DNA from: Candidatus Atribacteria bacterium | GTDB lineage: Bacteria > Atribacterota > JS1 > SB-45 > 34-128 | Direction of reading: 5' to 3' | Length of the DNA: 6,070 bases | Assembly (NCBI GenBank): GCA_003451675.1 | Contig: DMCY01000010.1 | Span: 1 to 6,070 of the forward strand | Part shown: in pieces, positions 1 to 5,768 of the stretch | How the letters are laid out: each line of letters begins with the position of its first letter | How positions within the stretch are numbered: position 1 is the stretch's first letter | Made by a program: the position numbers and the translations under genes | Notes under the pieces: model-generated | What the model was told of the DNA's origin: nothing | Databases searched by the model: none | The model's input: only the letters and a program-made list of their open reading frames with translations

Positions 1-1
1 C

Positions 2-289
2 CCCAGAGTCCTAAAGATTAAATCGAAAAAAAATCTATTGGATGAAGCCTTAGGTTATATTTATTATTATAATAATGTAAGAGAACATTCATCCCTTAAT
101 TACCAGACTCCTTATCAACATCTGAAAAAACAGTTACCAGATGTTGACAGTAGTATTAGATTTGTGATACCAATAATGCTAGATAAAGTTTCAGTACAGA
201 TTGGCAACTGGAGTGGATACAATGTCTTGGCGCAGCACCATTTTTTAATAATCCTCCAAAGCGACCCGATATACTTTATATCAAGCTGA
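2..289 (+). CDS. Transposase C-terminal fragment, rve/DDE integrase type (IS481/IS3-like), cut by the window edge
   Basis: The frame is open from the left edge to the TGA at 287-289, giving about 95 residues, so the real start lies outside the window. The readable part has the block YYNNVREHSSLNYQTPYQHL, which matches the tail of rve-fold transposases (YYN..R.H.SL...TP.E) that follows the catalytic core. After it come FVIPIMLDKVSVQIGNWSGY and NVLAQ, a type of C-terminal extension I associate with IS481-like enzymes. The DDE residues themselves are off the window. The last 20 or so residues after NVLAQ are hydrophobic and less typical, so they may be read-through into the element end. Whether the gene is intact cannot be judged here. 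The exact IS family is uncertain, but the transposase assignment is fairly safe. Confidence 0.72.
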   Translation, partial: PRVLKIKSKKNLLDEALGYIYYYNNVREHSSLNYQTPYQHLKKQLPDVDSSIRFVIPIMLDKVSVQIGNWSGYNVLAQHHFLIILQSDPIYFISS

Positions 290-444
290 TAAATATAAAT
301 ATTATTAACATTTTCTCTGTTCATTATTTTTTTATCTTTTCTCTCTGTCTTTAATCTATGTAAGTTAGGATTTTTTCTACATTCTTTTTCGAATGCTTTC
401 TCTCTCATTAGATTCTGGTAGTTTAGGTCTTGAAAAGAATATTT

Positions 445-467
445 CTGGTTAAAAAAATACAAGAGAG
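445..467 (+). repeat. 23-bp perfect direct repeat, copy 1 (copy 2 at 3178-3200)
   Basis: The sequence starts CTGGTTA, continues through a run of seven A and ends TACAAGAGAG. It is identical over 23 bp to positions 3178-3200 in the other gap that flanks a gene 3' end. Both copies include the CTGGTT word of the intergenic palindromic family, so this is probably a piece of the same kind of element. In this copy the TTAGTTAG that precedes the word at 3170-3177 is absent. Confidence 0.85.
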
Positions 468-510
468 AATACAGAAGTAGGAGGCATAGCACATGCCATA
501 TCTTCTTGTA

Positions 511-564
511 CTAACTAGTCAACCAACTAACCGAGTTATTTTACATTTAATGCTAACGACTAAT
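511..564. repeat. CTAA-rich arm of the intergenic repeat family, next to the pta 3' end
   Basis: Positions 511-532 read as clustered CTAACTAG, AACCAACTAACC words. Positions 550-564 are ATGCTAACGACTAAT, the exact reverse complement of 3154-3168 (15 bp). Both 15-mers lie a few bases after a stop codon: 3 nt past the pta stop here and directly past the tmcAL stop there. In both genes the sense-strand word is ATTAGTCGTTAGCAT followed by TTAG-type repeats. This is a recurrent intergenic element by direct inspection; its function is unknown. Confidence 0.7.
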
Positions 565-567
565 ACA

Positions 568-1563
568 TTAACCGGCTTGTAATACGGTAATAGCTACCAC
601 ATTAACTATGTCACCAGCGCTACAACCGCGAGAAAGGTCATTAACCGGTTTTCTCATACCCTGAGAGATTGGACCTATGGCCTCAGCTTTAGCTAATCTT
701 TCTATTAATTTATAAGCAATGTTTCCAGAATTTAAATCGGGGAATATCAGAACATTAGCTTTTCCGGCAATTTTACTGTTTGGAGCTTTTCGCTCTCCGA
801 TTGAGGGAATTAATGCGGCATCAGCCTGAAGCTCTCCATCAATAAGTAACTCCGGCTTCTTTTCTTTGGCGATTTTAGTAGCCTCGGTTATTTTATCAAC
901 TAAAGGATGTTTGCCACTCCCCTTAGTAGAAAAAGATAACATTGCCACTCTTGGTTCAAAGCCAACCAGTGCTTTTCCGGTTGCAGCGCTGGCGATAGCA
1001 ACATCGGCAAGCTGTTCGGCATTGGGTTCCGGATTTAAAGCACAATCAGCAAAAACCATGATTCCTTTTTCTCCATAAGGGCAATCAGGTACCACCATAA
1101 CAAAAGAACTGGAAACAATATTTATACCAGGGGCTGTTTTTATAGTTTGCAGAGCTGGCCTAAAAACATCTCCTGTGGCATTAATAGAACCGGCAACCAA
1201 ACCATCTGCATCATCATGATAGACCATTAATGCACCAAAATAAAGAGGATTTTCCAATAATTGATAAGCTTCGTCTGAGCTTATTCCTTTATTTTTACGA
1301 ATTTGATAGTAGGATTCTGCATATTCTTTCAGTTTTTTAGAATCTTTGGGGTTTATTATTTTTATTTCATTTGGTAATTCTACCCTCAATTCCTGGGCTT
1401 TAGATTTAATACTTTCTTCTCTCCCTAAAAGTATTAAACTGGCAAAACCTTCATTAATAATAGTCTCTGCCGCTTTAATCATCCGCGGCTCTTCTCCCTC
1501 CGGAAGAACAATGATTTTAGGATTTTTTTTAGCTTTTTCTCGAATAAGTTGTGATAGCTTCAT
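568..1563 (-). CDS. pta: Phosphate acetyltransferase (phosphotransacetylase)
   Basis: The enzyme interconverts acetyl-CoA plus phosphate and acetyl phosphate plus CoA in the cytoplasm. With acetate kinase it forms the ATP-yielding acetate route or the acetate activation route. The 331-residue product has the usual length of the single-domain form (PF01515), without the N-terminal regulatory domains of E. coli Pta. Family blocks visible are LPEGEEPRMIKAA (19-32), GSINATGDVFRPAL (125-138), FADCALNPEP (171-180), GFEPRVAMLSFSTKGS (201-216), DGELQADAAL (242-251) and PVNDLSRGCSAGDIV (306-320). Ser311, Arg312 and Asp318 correspond to the active-site Ser/Arg/Asp of the Methanosarcina enzyme. The ATG is supported by AAGGAG (complement of 1571-1576) seven bases upstream. 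No ackA is in the window. Phosphate butyryltransferase is the main alternative, but the motifs favour Pta. It is divergent from tmcAL across 267 nt. Confidence 0.95.
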   Translation of the reverse strand: MKLSQLIREKAKKNPKIIVLPEGEEPRMIKAAETIINEGFASLILLGREESIKSKAQELRVELPNEIKIINPKDSKKLKEYAESYYQIRKNKGISSDEAYQLLENPLYFGALMVYHDDADGLVAGSINATGDVFRPALQTIKTAPGINIVSSSFVMVVPDCPYGEKGIMVFADCALNPEPNAEQLADVAIASAATGKALVGFEPRVAMLSFSTKGSGKHPLVDKITEATKIAKEKKPELLIDGELQADAALIPSIGERKAPNSKIAGKANVLIFPDLNSGNIAYKLIERLAKAEAIGPISQGMRKPVNDLSRGCSAGDIVNVVAITVLQAG

Positions 1564-1631
1564 TCATCTTCTCCTTCTAATTAATATTTGTTCTATCTTC
1601 TTTCCTTTAGCATCTTTCTTTCTATTTCTTC

Positions 1632-1645
1632 ACGCAATACGCAAT
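1632..1645. repeat. Tandem 7-bp repeat (ACGCAAT x2)
   Basis: ACGCAAT occurs twice back to back and is followed by another ACG. A second small tandem, GTAACGAA x2, lies at 1731-1746 and runs into AAGATACGAAT (1749-1759), an 11-mer also present at 3240-3250. Such ACG/ATACGA words recur only in the non-coding parts of this window. They are simple-sequence tracts rather than a recognised element. Confidence 0.7.
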
Positions 1646-1660
1646 ACGATATATAATAAA

Positions 1661-1734
1661 TTAGTTAGCCAGTTGCTTGGTTAGTTAGTTATCTGGTTTA
1701 ATACTAATAATTCATTAACCATTTAACTAAGTAA
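1661..1734. repeat. Intergenic TTAG...CTAA palindromic repeat in the pta/tmcAL divergent region
   Basis: The left arm at 1661-1698 is made of TTAGTTAG words and ends in TTAGTTATCTGGTT, one mismatch from the 14-mer TTAGTTAGCTGGTT found at 3170-3183 and 4955-4968. The right arm at 1714-1734 carries the complementary words ATTAACC and AACTAAG. The arms are more degenerate than in the copies at 3170-3334 and 4951-5033, so this is a worn member of the same family. It sits upstream of both genes, where promoters would be expected. Confidence 0.65.
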
Positions 1735-1789
1735 CGAAGTAACGAATCAAGATACGAATAAATTACTATCAATTTTATTGCAAATTTTG

Positions 1790-1795
1790 TATAAT
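1790..1795 (+). promoter_or_regulatory. Possible -10 box for tmcAL
   Basis: A perfect TATAAT lies 35 nt before the tmcAL ATG, in a very AT-rich stretch and preceded by TTTG. No acceptable -35 hexamer is found at 16-18 nt spacing (TTGCAA at 1778 is far too close), so this may be coincidental. The tmcAL ribosome binding site is weak: only GAG at 1821-1823, seven bases before the ATG. Confidence 0.3.
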
Positions 1796-1830
1796 TATAA
1801 CATAAAATATTTTTTAAATCGAGAAATCTT

Positions 1831-3153
1831 ATGAAAATATTAGGAATAATTACTGAATATAATCCTTTTCACAATGGCCATCTTTACCATCTTTTTAGAG
1901 CAAAAGAAATAACCGGGGCAGATTATGTAGTGGCAGTCATGAGCGGAAACTTTCTGCAGAGAGGAGAACCGGCAATTATAAATAAATGGGCTCGAACAAA
2001 GATGGCCCTAAATGCCGGAGTTGATCTGATAATTGAGCTCCCTTTTGTTTTTTCTACTCAGGATGCAAACGGTTTTGCCTTCGGAGCAGTCAAATTACTT
2101 GATTCGCTTCAGATTACAGATTATCTATGTTTTGGCTGCGAAACTGATAATCTTGATACCCTTTACTCTATAAGCAATTTTTTGCATACTGAACCACAGA
2201 AATACAAAGAACTGATAGTACATAATAGTAAAAACGGATACGAATTTCCAAGAGCAAGGGCCCAGGCCTTATGTGAATACCATAGGATATTCGGAATAGA
2301 CGGTTTAGAAAAAATATCACCTTTAGAGCTAAGTAAATTACTAAAATACCCCAATAATATTTTAGCTTTAGAATATATAAAACATCTATTAAACCTAAAG
2401 AGCAAAATCAGGCCTATAGCCATAAAAAGAATGGGAGCAGGCTATCATCAAAAGAATATTAAGGGTAAAATTTCCAGTGCTACCTCTATTAGAAATGAAA
2501 TACTAAATTGCTTGAGCTCCCCTAAAACCAACCTTTTTATGCTAAATGATAAAATAAAATCAACCATTCCTCAATCAGGATTTCCTGTATTAGAGAGGGA
2601 ATTAAGAGAAGGCAGAGGCCCTATCACCCTCGACTCTTACCAGCAATATATTCTTGCTACTCTAAGAAGGATGTTATTGGAAGATATTTCTCGTGTTCAG
2701 GGAGTAACCGAGGGATTGGAAAATAGAATAAAGAAAGCATCTTTAAAACCTTATACCGTTGAGCAATTAGTTAATTCAATTAAAACCAGGAGATACACCC
2801 GTACTAAAATTCAACGTATAATCCTGCACCTTATGATGAACCTCTCTAAAAAAGATGTAAAAATATTTAATAGATGCGGACCTTTGTATGCAAGGGTTTT
2901 GGGATTCTCTAAGAAAGGAAAAACTCTATTAAGAACCATTAAAAAAAGCTCTTCTACGCCATTAATCAGTAAATTATCAAATTATTTAAGGCAAACAACT
3001 TCCGGGGAAAATAATAATATTCGAAATAGATTAATAAAGATGCTTGATTATGACATTCTTTCTACTGATATATATGCTCTTGGTAATAAAAAAGCAGAAG
3101 ATAGGGTGGCTCGGCTTGATTTTACCCACAAAATAGTGATAAAAAAAGACTAA
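1831..3153 (+). CDS. tmcAL: tRNA(Met) cytidine acetate ligase (TmcAL, YlbM family)
   Basis: In Bacillus this enzyme activates acetate with ATP to acetyl-adenylate and transfers the acetyl group to the wobble cytidine (C34) of elongator tRNA-Met, giving ac4C and securing AUG decoding. The 440-residue protein is slightly longer than B. subtilis YlbM (about 415). The N-terminal nucleotidyltransferase fold shows ITEYNPFHNGH (7-17) with the HNGH nucleotide-binding motif, then MSGNFLQRGEPAI (37-49) and KWARTKMALNAGVDLIIELP (52-71). Further family blocks are PNNILALEY (174-182), IKRMGAGYH (198-206) and SSATSIRNEI (215-224). The start is fixed because the first motif begins at residue 7, even though the ribosome binding site is weak. 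It is convergent with the SepM-type gene and divergent from pta. The basic C-terminal half probably contacts tRNA (inference). Confidence 0.94.
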   Translation: MKILGIITEYNPFHNGHLYHLFRAKEITGADYVVAVMSGNFLQRGEPAIINKWARTKMALNAGVDLIIELPFVFSTQDANGFAFGAVKLLDSLQITDYLCFGCETDNLDTLYSISNFLHTEPQKYKELIVHNSKNGYEFPRARAQALCEYHRIFGIDGLEKISPLELSKLLKYPNNILALEYIKHLLNLKSKIRPIAIKRMGAGYHQKNIKGKISSATSIRNEILNCLSSPKTNLFMLNDKIKSTIPQSGFPVLERELREGRGPITLDSYQQYILATLRRMLLEDISRVQGVTEGLENRIKKASLKPYTVEQLVNSIKTRRYTRTKIQRIILHLMMNLSKKDVKIFNRCGPLYARVLGFSKKGKTLLRTIKKSSSTPLISKLSNYLRQTTSGENNNIRNRLIKMLDYDILSTDIYALGNKKAEDRVARLDFTHKIVIKKD

Positions 3154-3334
3154 ATTAGTCGTTAGCATATTAGTTAGCTGGTTAAAAAAATACAAGAGAG
3201 GGTAAAAAATTAGGGCCACAATTCATTGTGCCCCTATAAAAGATACGAATTTATTCTGATTTCTATTTTCTGGCTCCTATCTTCTATCTTTTATTTTCTC
3301 AACTAGCTAACCAGGTAACCAGCTATCTAACTAA
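3154..3334. repeat. Palindromic MITE-like intergenic element between tmcAL and sepM
   Basis: TTAGTTAG+CTGGTTA at 3170-3184 is perfectly complementary to TAACCAG (3316-3322) and CTAACTAA (3327-3334), apart from a 4-nt CTAT insertion in the right arm. The arms enclose about 130 bp. The pentamer CATAT occurs just outside both arms, at 3166-3170 and 3335-3339, overlapping the left arm by one base; it could be a target-site duplication. The 23-bp repeat copy 2 (3178-3200) overlaps the left arm, and 3154-3168 is the inverted 15-mer shared with 550-564. Inside lie a REP-like hairpin (3211-3236) and an ATCTTCTATCTTTTATTTTC-type pyrimidine tract. No coding potential is seen. The inverted repeat is clear; the mobile-element reading is inference. 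Confidence 0.65.
3204..3236 (-). terminator. Intrinsic terminator-like hairpin downstream of sepM, REP-like
   Basis: The arms at 3211-3222 and 3225-3236 are 12 bp long with one mismatch around a TC centre (TAGGGCCACAAT against ATTGTGCCCCTA). Read on the minus strand, the stem is followed after one base by six T (complement of 3204-3209). That is the layout of a rho-independent terminator for the rsmD-coaD-sepM unit, about 130 nt after the sepM stop. On the plus strand no T run follows, so it would not serve tmcAL well. The TAGGGGCA...TGCCCCTA style also resembles dispersed REP hairpins I recall from other uncultured bacteria, so it may be a repeat co-opted as a terminator. Confidence 0.55.
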
Positions 3335-3365
3335 CATATTTTATTATCTAAATAATTTTTAAATT

Positions 3366-4358
3366 TTATAATTTTATTAATTTCATTATTATATCGTCAA
3401 AATCATCAACCGGAATGATTCTAATACCATGACTGAATTTAAGAGCTTCTGGGTAATTTTTTTGAGGCACTAAAAATACGTCAGCTTTATGTTTTTTTGC
3501 AGATATTATTTTTTGTTTAATCGCATCTACTTCGGTTATTCTCCCATCCATAGTTAAATTACCGGTGCCGGCGATCAACAAATTACTGCTTAGATCATTT
3601 TCGGTTAATTGATTCAATATTTCTAAGGCAATCATCAGACCAGCAGAAGGTCCTTTTATTTTTTCTAAATTTATTTCTATTTTTAATGGGAACCTGCATT
3701 GAAGATCTTTAGTATCAGCATAGACACCTATCCCTATTCTTTCTGTTTTATCACCAGTACTTGGAAGTTCAATAAGAGGAATTGATGTTGAATAAGTATT
3801 ATTATCTCTTAAAAAAGTAATTCTAACCATTTGACTTGAATTATAACTTCTGATAATTTCTGAAAATTCTTCCAGAGTATGAACCGGTTGCTTATCAATT
3901 TTTATAATCACATCGCCCGGTAATAATTTATTCTTTGCCGGACCGTTATCCAATATTCCGTTAATCAATACTCCTCGTCCTGATATTTCCGGAGAATATC
4001 CTGCTTTCCTTAAAGCAACAACTCTGGAAATTATCTGGCTTTCCTGCATTAATTTTTCCATTATATTAATATAATCTTTTTGATCTATGTTCAATAATAG
4101 TTCATCGTCTCTATTTTTTAAATCGATATTAGGGGCAAAAAAACCATAAATATATAATAATAAATTTGCTTTTATTATGGCGGTTGAGGTAAGCAGAAAT
4201 TGGCCTTTAGCGTCTTTTTCGCCGTTTTCTACCGTAATATTTTCACTAAGATTGATGGCCTGCCCCGGAATTACCAGAAAATATGAAGTAGGGATTAGAT
4301 TAAGTAAGATTAGAATTGTGATTATAATAAATAAAAAATATTTTTTAAAATAGTACAT
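3366..4358 (-). CDS. sepM: Membrane-anchored PDZ-Lon serine protease, SepM/YlbL family
   Basis: The 330-residue protein has one N-terminal membrane segment (about 8-30), an extracytoplasmic stretch, a PDZ domain (about 117-197, with GRGVLINGIL and KLLPGDVIIKIDKQPV) and a C-terminal Lon-type protease domain (about 205-330). The Ser-Lys dyad is visible: Ser238 in KGPSAGLMIAL and Lys283 in VDAIKQK, 45 residues apart as in B. subtilis YlbL. Family members act outside the membrane: streptococcal SepM trims the competence peptide, and YlbL degrades the division inhibitor YneA. The substrate here is unknown, and its position downstream of coaD follows the conserved Firmicute order. The ATG at 4356-4358 has a weak AAAGAG site about five bases upstream, so translation may depend on upstream genes. 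An upstream TATAAT (complement of 4370-4375) is too close to the start to be a convincing promoter. Confidence 0.92.
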   Translation of the reverse strand: MYYFKKYFLFIIITILILLNLIPTSYFLVIPGQAINLSENITVENGEKDAKGQFLLTSTAIIKANLLLYIYGFFAPNIDLKNRDDELLLNIDQKDYINIMEKLMQESQIISRVVALRKAGYSPEISGRGVLINGILDNGPAKNKLLPGDVIIKIDKQPVHTLEEFSEIIRSYNSSQMVRITFLRDNNTYSTSIPLIELPSTGDKTERIGIGVYADTKDLQCRFPLKIEINLEKIKGPSAGLMIALEILNQLTENDLSSNLLIAGTGNLTMDGRITEVDAIKQKIISAKKHKADVFLVPQKNYPEALKFSHGIRIIPVDDFDDIIMKLIKL

Positions 4359-4440
4359 TGTTTCTCTTTATTATACAGGTAGATTTTTACTCCAATTTAA
4401 TAATAAATATTTCCACTAAAAAAACGGCGAAACTGATTTA

Positions 4441-4929
4441 TTAAGCTTTTTTATTAATAAATAATGTATTTAATTTTTTCTCTACAATTTTCGGGACCAA
4501 CTGGGATATGTTGCCATTTAAACTTGCTATTTCCTTAACTATACTGGAATTTAAGTAGGAATACTTAGAACAAGTAACCATAAAAATTGTTTCAATTTCC
4601 GGAGCAAGTCTTTTATTCATTAAAGCCAGTTGTGATTCATGTTCAAAGTCAGAGATGGCTCTCATCCCCCTGATTATAATATTTGCTTTATTTTTTCTCA
4701 CAAAATCAGTTAATAAACCGGAAAATGATAGCACTTTAACATTTTCCAAATCCTTGGTGGCCTCTTTTATCATATCAGTTCTTTCTCGAGCTGAAAACAA
4801 AGTTGATTTTTTAGAATCGACTGCTACTGCTACTATTAATCTATCAACAATTTTTGTGGTTCTTTCAATAATATTTAGATGGCCATTAGTAATAGGATCA
4901 AAACTACCTGGATAAACGGCTATTTTCAT
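4441..4929 (-). CDS. coaD: Phosphopantetheine adenylyltransferase (PPAT)
   Basis: The enzyme transfers AMP from ATP to 4'-phosphopantetheine to give dephospho-CoA, the penultimate step of CoA synthesis, in the cytoplasm. The 162 residues match the family's usual 159-165. The sequence carries YPGSFDPITNGHLNII (6-21) with the TNGH nucleotide-binding motif, RGMRAISDFEHE (87-98) with the substrate and ATP-contacting arginines, and YSYLNSSIVKE (123-133), equivalent to the YSFISSS signature. No key residue is missing. The start is secured by a strong AAAGGAGG site (complement of 4935-4942) five bases upstream, the best in the window. It follows rsmD at 104 nt, with an inverted-repeat element in the gap, and precedes sepM by 82 nt. 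The rsmD-coaD pairing is very widely conserved. Confidence 0.97.
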   Translation of the reverse strand: MKIAVYPGSFDPITNGHLNIIERTTKIVDRLIVAVAVDSKKSTLFSARERTDMIKEATKDLENVKVLSFSGLLTDFVRKNKANIIIRGMRAISDFEHESQLALMNKRLAPEIETIFMVTCSKYSYLNSSIVKEIASLNGNISQLVPKIVEKKLNTLFINKKA

Positions 4930-4950
4930 TTTTCCCTCCTTTAAATTTGG

Positions 4951-5033
4951 TTAGTTAGTTAGCTGGTTTGTTGGTTAATTAGTTAAAGATTAATCCTTCA
5001 ATGTACCAGGTAACCAACTAACTAGCTAACTAA
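4951..5033. repeat. Palindromic TTAG...CTAA element between rsmD and coaD
   Basis: The left arm (4951-4986) reads as TTAGTTAG repeats with CTGGTT and TTGGTTAA. The right arm (5004-5033) has ACCAGGTAACCA, also at 3310-3321, and CTAACTAGCTAACTAA. TTAGTTAG at 4951-4958 pairs with CTAACTAA at 5026-5033, and TTGGTTA at 4971-4977 pairs with TAACCAA at 5011-5017, so an imperfect hairpin can form. TTAAAT occurs at 4941-4946 and again at 5034-5039, where it overlaps the rsmD stop codon; it may be a target-site duplication. In the minus-strand transcript the hairpin lies between the rsmD stop and the coaD ribosome binding site. It has no T tract of terminator type. Confidence 0.7.
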
Positions 5034-5591
5034 TTAAATATTAACATAATCGTAAAAAGATAGATAGCACTCTCCGTATCTTCTTTGATTATATAAACTC
5101 AAATTATTTAAATTTTCCATAACTTTTTCTTTTTTGTAATGTTGAGCAATCACCAAACCATTATTTCTCAATATAGGTAATTTCGCTATTTCTAATAAAG
5201 ATATGTTTACCAGTCCCCTGTTATAAGGGGGGTCAAGAAAGATACAATCCAATAGATAATTTTTTCTGGCTAATAATTTTAAGCCGGACAAAAAATCTAT
5301 TTTGTAAACTACAGCATTTTGACTGTTTTCTGTTTTTTCTAAATTTTTTTTTATTATTTTTATGCATTTTAGCCCTTTTTCGATAAAGATTACTTTTTTT
5401 GCCCCCCTGCTTAAGGCTTCAATTCCTACTGCACCGGTGCCTGCAAATAGATCTAAAAAACAGGTTTCCCTGACAGATGTTCCCAAAATATCAAATAAAG
5501 CTTCCCTCACTTTTTCGGAAGTAGGACGAACAGATAAATCCTTGGGGGATTTTAATATATTACCCTTATTTTTCCCAGCAACAATTCTCAT
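5034..5591 (-). CDS. rsmD: 16S rRNA (guanine-N2) methyltransferase RsmD
   Basis: RsmD uses S-adenosylmethionine to form m2G966 (E. coli numbering) of 16S rRNA during 30S assembly. The 185-residue product has the family length. Visible motifs are MRIVAGKNKG at the N terminus, RPTSEKVREALFDIL (22-36), the SAM-binding LDLFAGTGAVGIEALSRGA (46-64), an acidic end of strand 2 (FIEK, 69-72), the catalytic FLDPPYN (118-124) and a C-terminal RRYGECYLSFY (170-180). VIAQH (147-151) occupies a place where I recall a glutamate (VxEH) being common; this is minor. The start fits the conserved RIVAG opening and an AAAGG site (complement of 5598-5602) six bases upstream. It is first in the presumed rsmD-coaD-sepM unit. 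Confidence 0.96.
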   Translation of the reverse strand: MRIVAGKNKGNILKSPKDLSVRPTSEKVREALFDILGTSVRETCFLDLFAGTGAVGIEALSRGAKKVIFIEKGLKCIKIIKKNLEKTENSQNAVVYKIDFLSGLKLLARKNYLLDCIFLDPPYNRGLVNISLLEIAKLPILRNNGLVIAQHYKKEKVMENLNNLSLYNQRRYGECYLSFYDYVNI

Positions 5592-5606
5592 AAATTACCT
5601 TTCTCT

Positions 5607-5630
5607 AATTTACCAATTTACCAATTAGCC
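5607..5630. repeat. 8-bp tandem repeat in the rsmD leader
   Basis: AATTTACC occurs twice in a row (5607-5614, 5615-5622), followed by the variant AATTAGCC (5623-5630) and another AATT. On the rsmD coding strand this is GGCTAATT, GGTAAATT, GGTAAATT, closely resembling the GGTAATTT that directly precedes the ATG and carries the ribosome binding site. The repeat begins about 16 nt upstream of the start codon, so slippage would change the leader but not the protein. It may be a further form of the intergenic word family (TTAG/CCAATT). Confidence 0.75.
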
Positions 5631-5709
5631 AATTAAATTATTCGCTATTTGAATAAGCCCAACGTAGATCGTACAGCGTTTAGCGTATAGTATCATAAAT
5701 AAAATGTAT

Positions 5710-5740
5710 ATTATATATTTTACGATTTCTTGGTATCGAA
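5710..5740 (-). promoter_or_regulatory. Weak candidate promoter for the rsmD-coaD-sepM unit
   Basis: On the minus strand TATAAT (complement of 5710-5715) lies about 120 nt before the rsmD ATG, with TTCGAT (complement of 5735-5740) 19 nt upstream of it. The -10 is perfect, but the -35 is poor and the spacing long. The surroundings are so AT-rich that a chance match is likely. Confidence 0.22.
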
Positions 5741-5768
5741 TTTTTTTGACCCGTCGTCATTCTCTGTC

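Larger units (their letters stand above)
290..567. other. AT-rich intergenic region between the transposase tail and pta
   Basis: No gene is supportable here. A minus-strand frame is open over 115-492, but it begins with GTG, lacks a good ribosome binding site and is antisense to the transposase tail. The stretch probably contains the right end of the insertion element, which cannot be defined without its left end. It also holds a 23-bp direct repeat (445-467) and a CTAA-rich repeat arm (511-564), and it is the 3' flank of pta. I see no convincing intrinsic terminator for pta. Confidence 0.6.

Noticed and set aside
115..492. Minus-strand open frame of 125 codons near the left end
   Set aside because: It overlaps the transposase tail in antisense, starts with GTG, has no convincing ribosome binding site, and its composition reflects AT-rich repeats. 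Its LLYFFNQ resembles a peptide from 3031-3219 only because both read through the 23-bp repeat.
866..1684. Plus-strand open frames inside and across pta (866-1078, 1346-1684)
   Set aside because: They are antisense to a strongly conserved enzyme and show no family motif.
3031..3219. Minus-strand open frame of 62 codons
   Set aside because: It overlaps the tmcAL 3' end and the repeat element, and has no recognisable motif or start signal.
4370..4375. TATAAT upstream of sepM on the minus strand as a promoter
   Set aside because: It would start transcription only a few bases before the ATG, inside or past the ribosome binding site, and no -35 fits. Co-transcription with coaD is more plausible.
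4951..5033. CRISPR-like or satellite array between rsmD and coaD
   Set aside because: The repeated units are 4-14 bp, run directly into each other and are arranged as an inverted repeat, with no regular spacers or cas genes.
4655..5628. Plus-strand open frames opposite coaD and rsmD (4655-4915, 5362-5628)
   Set aside because: They are shadows of conserved genes on the other strand.
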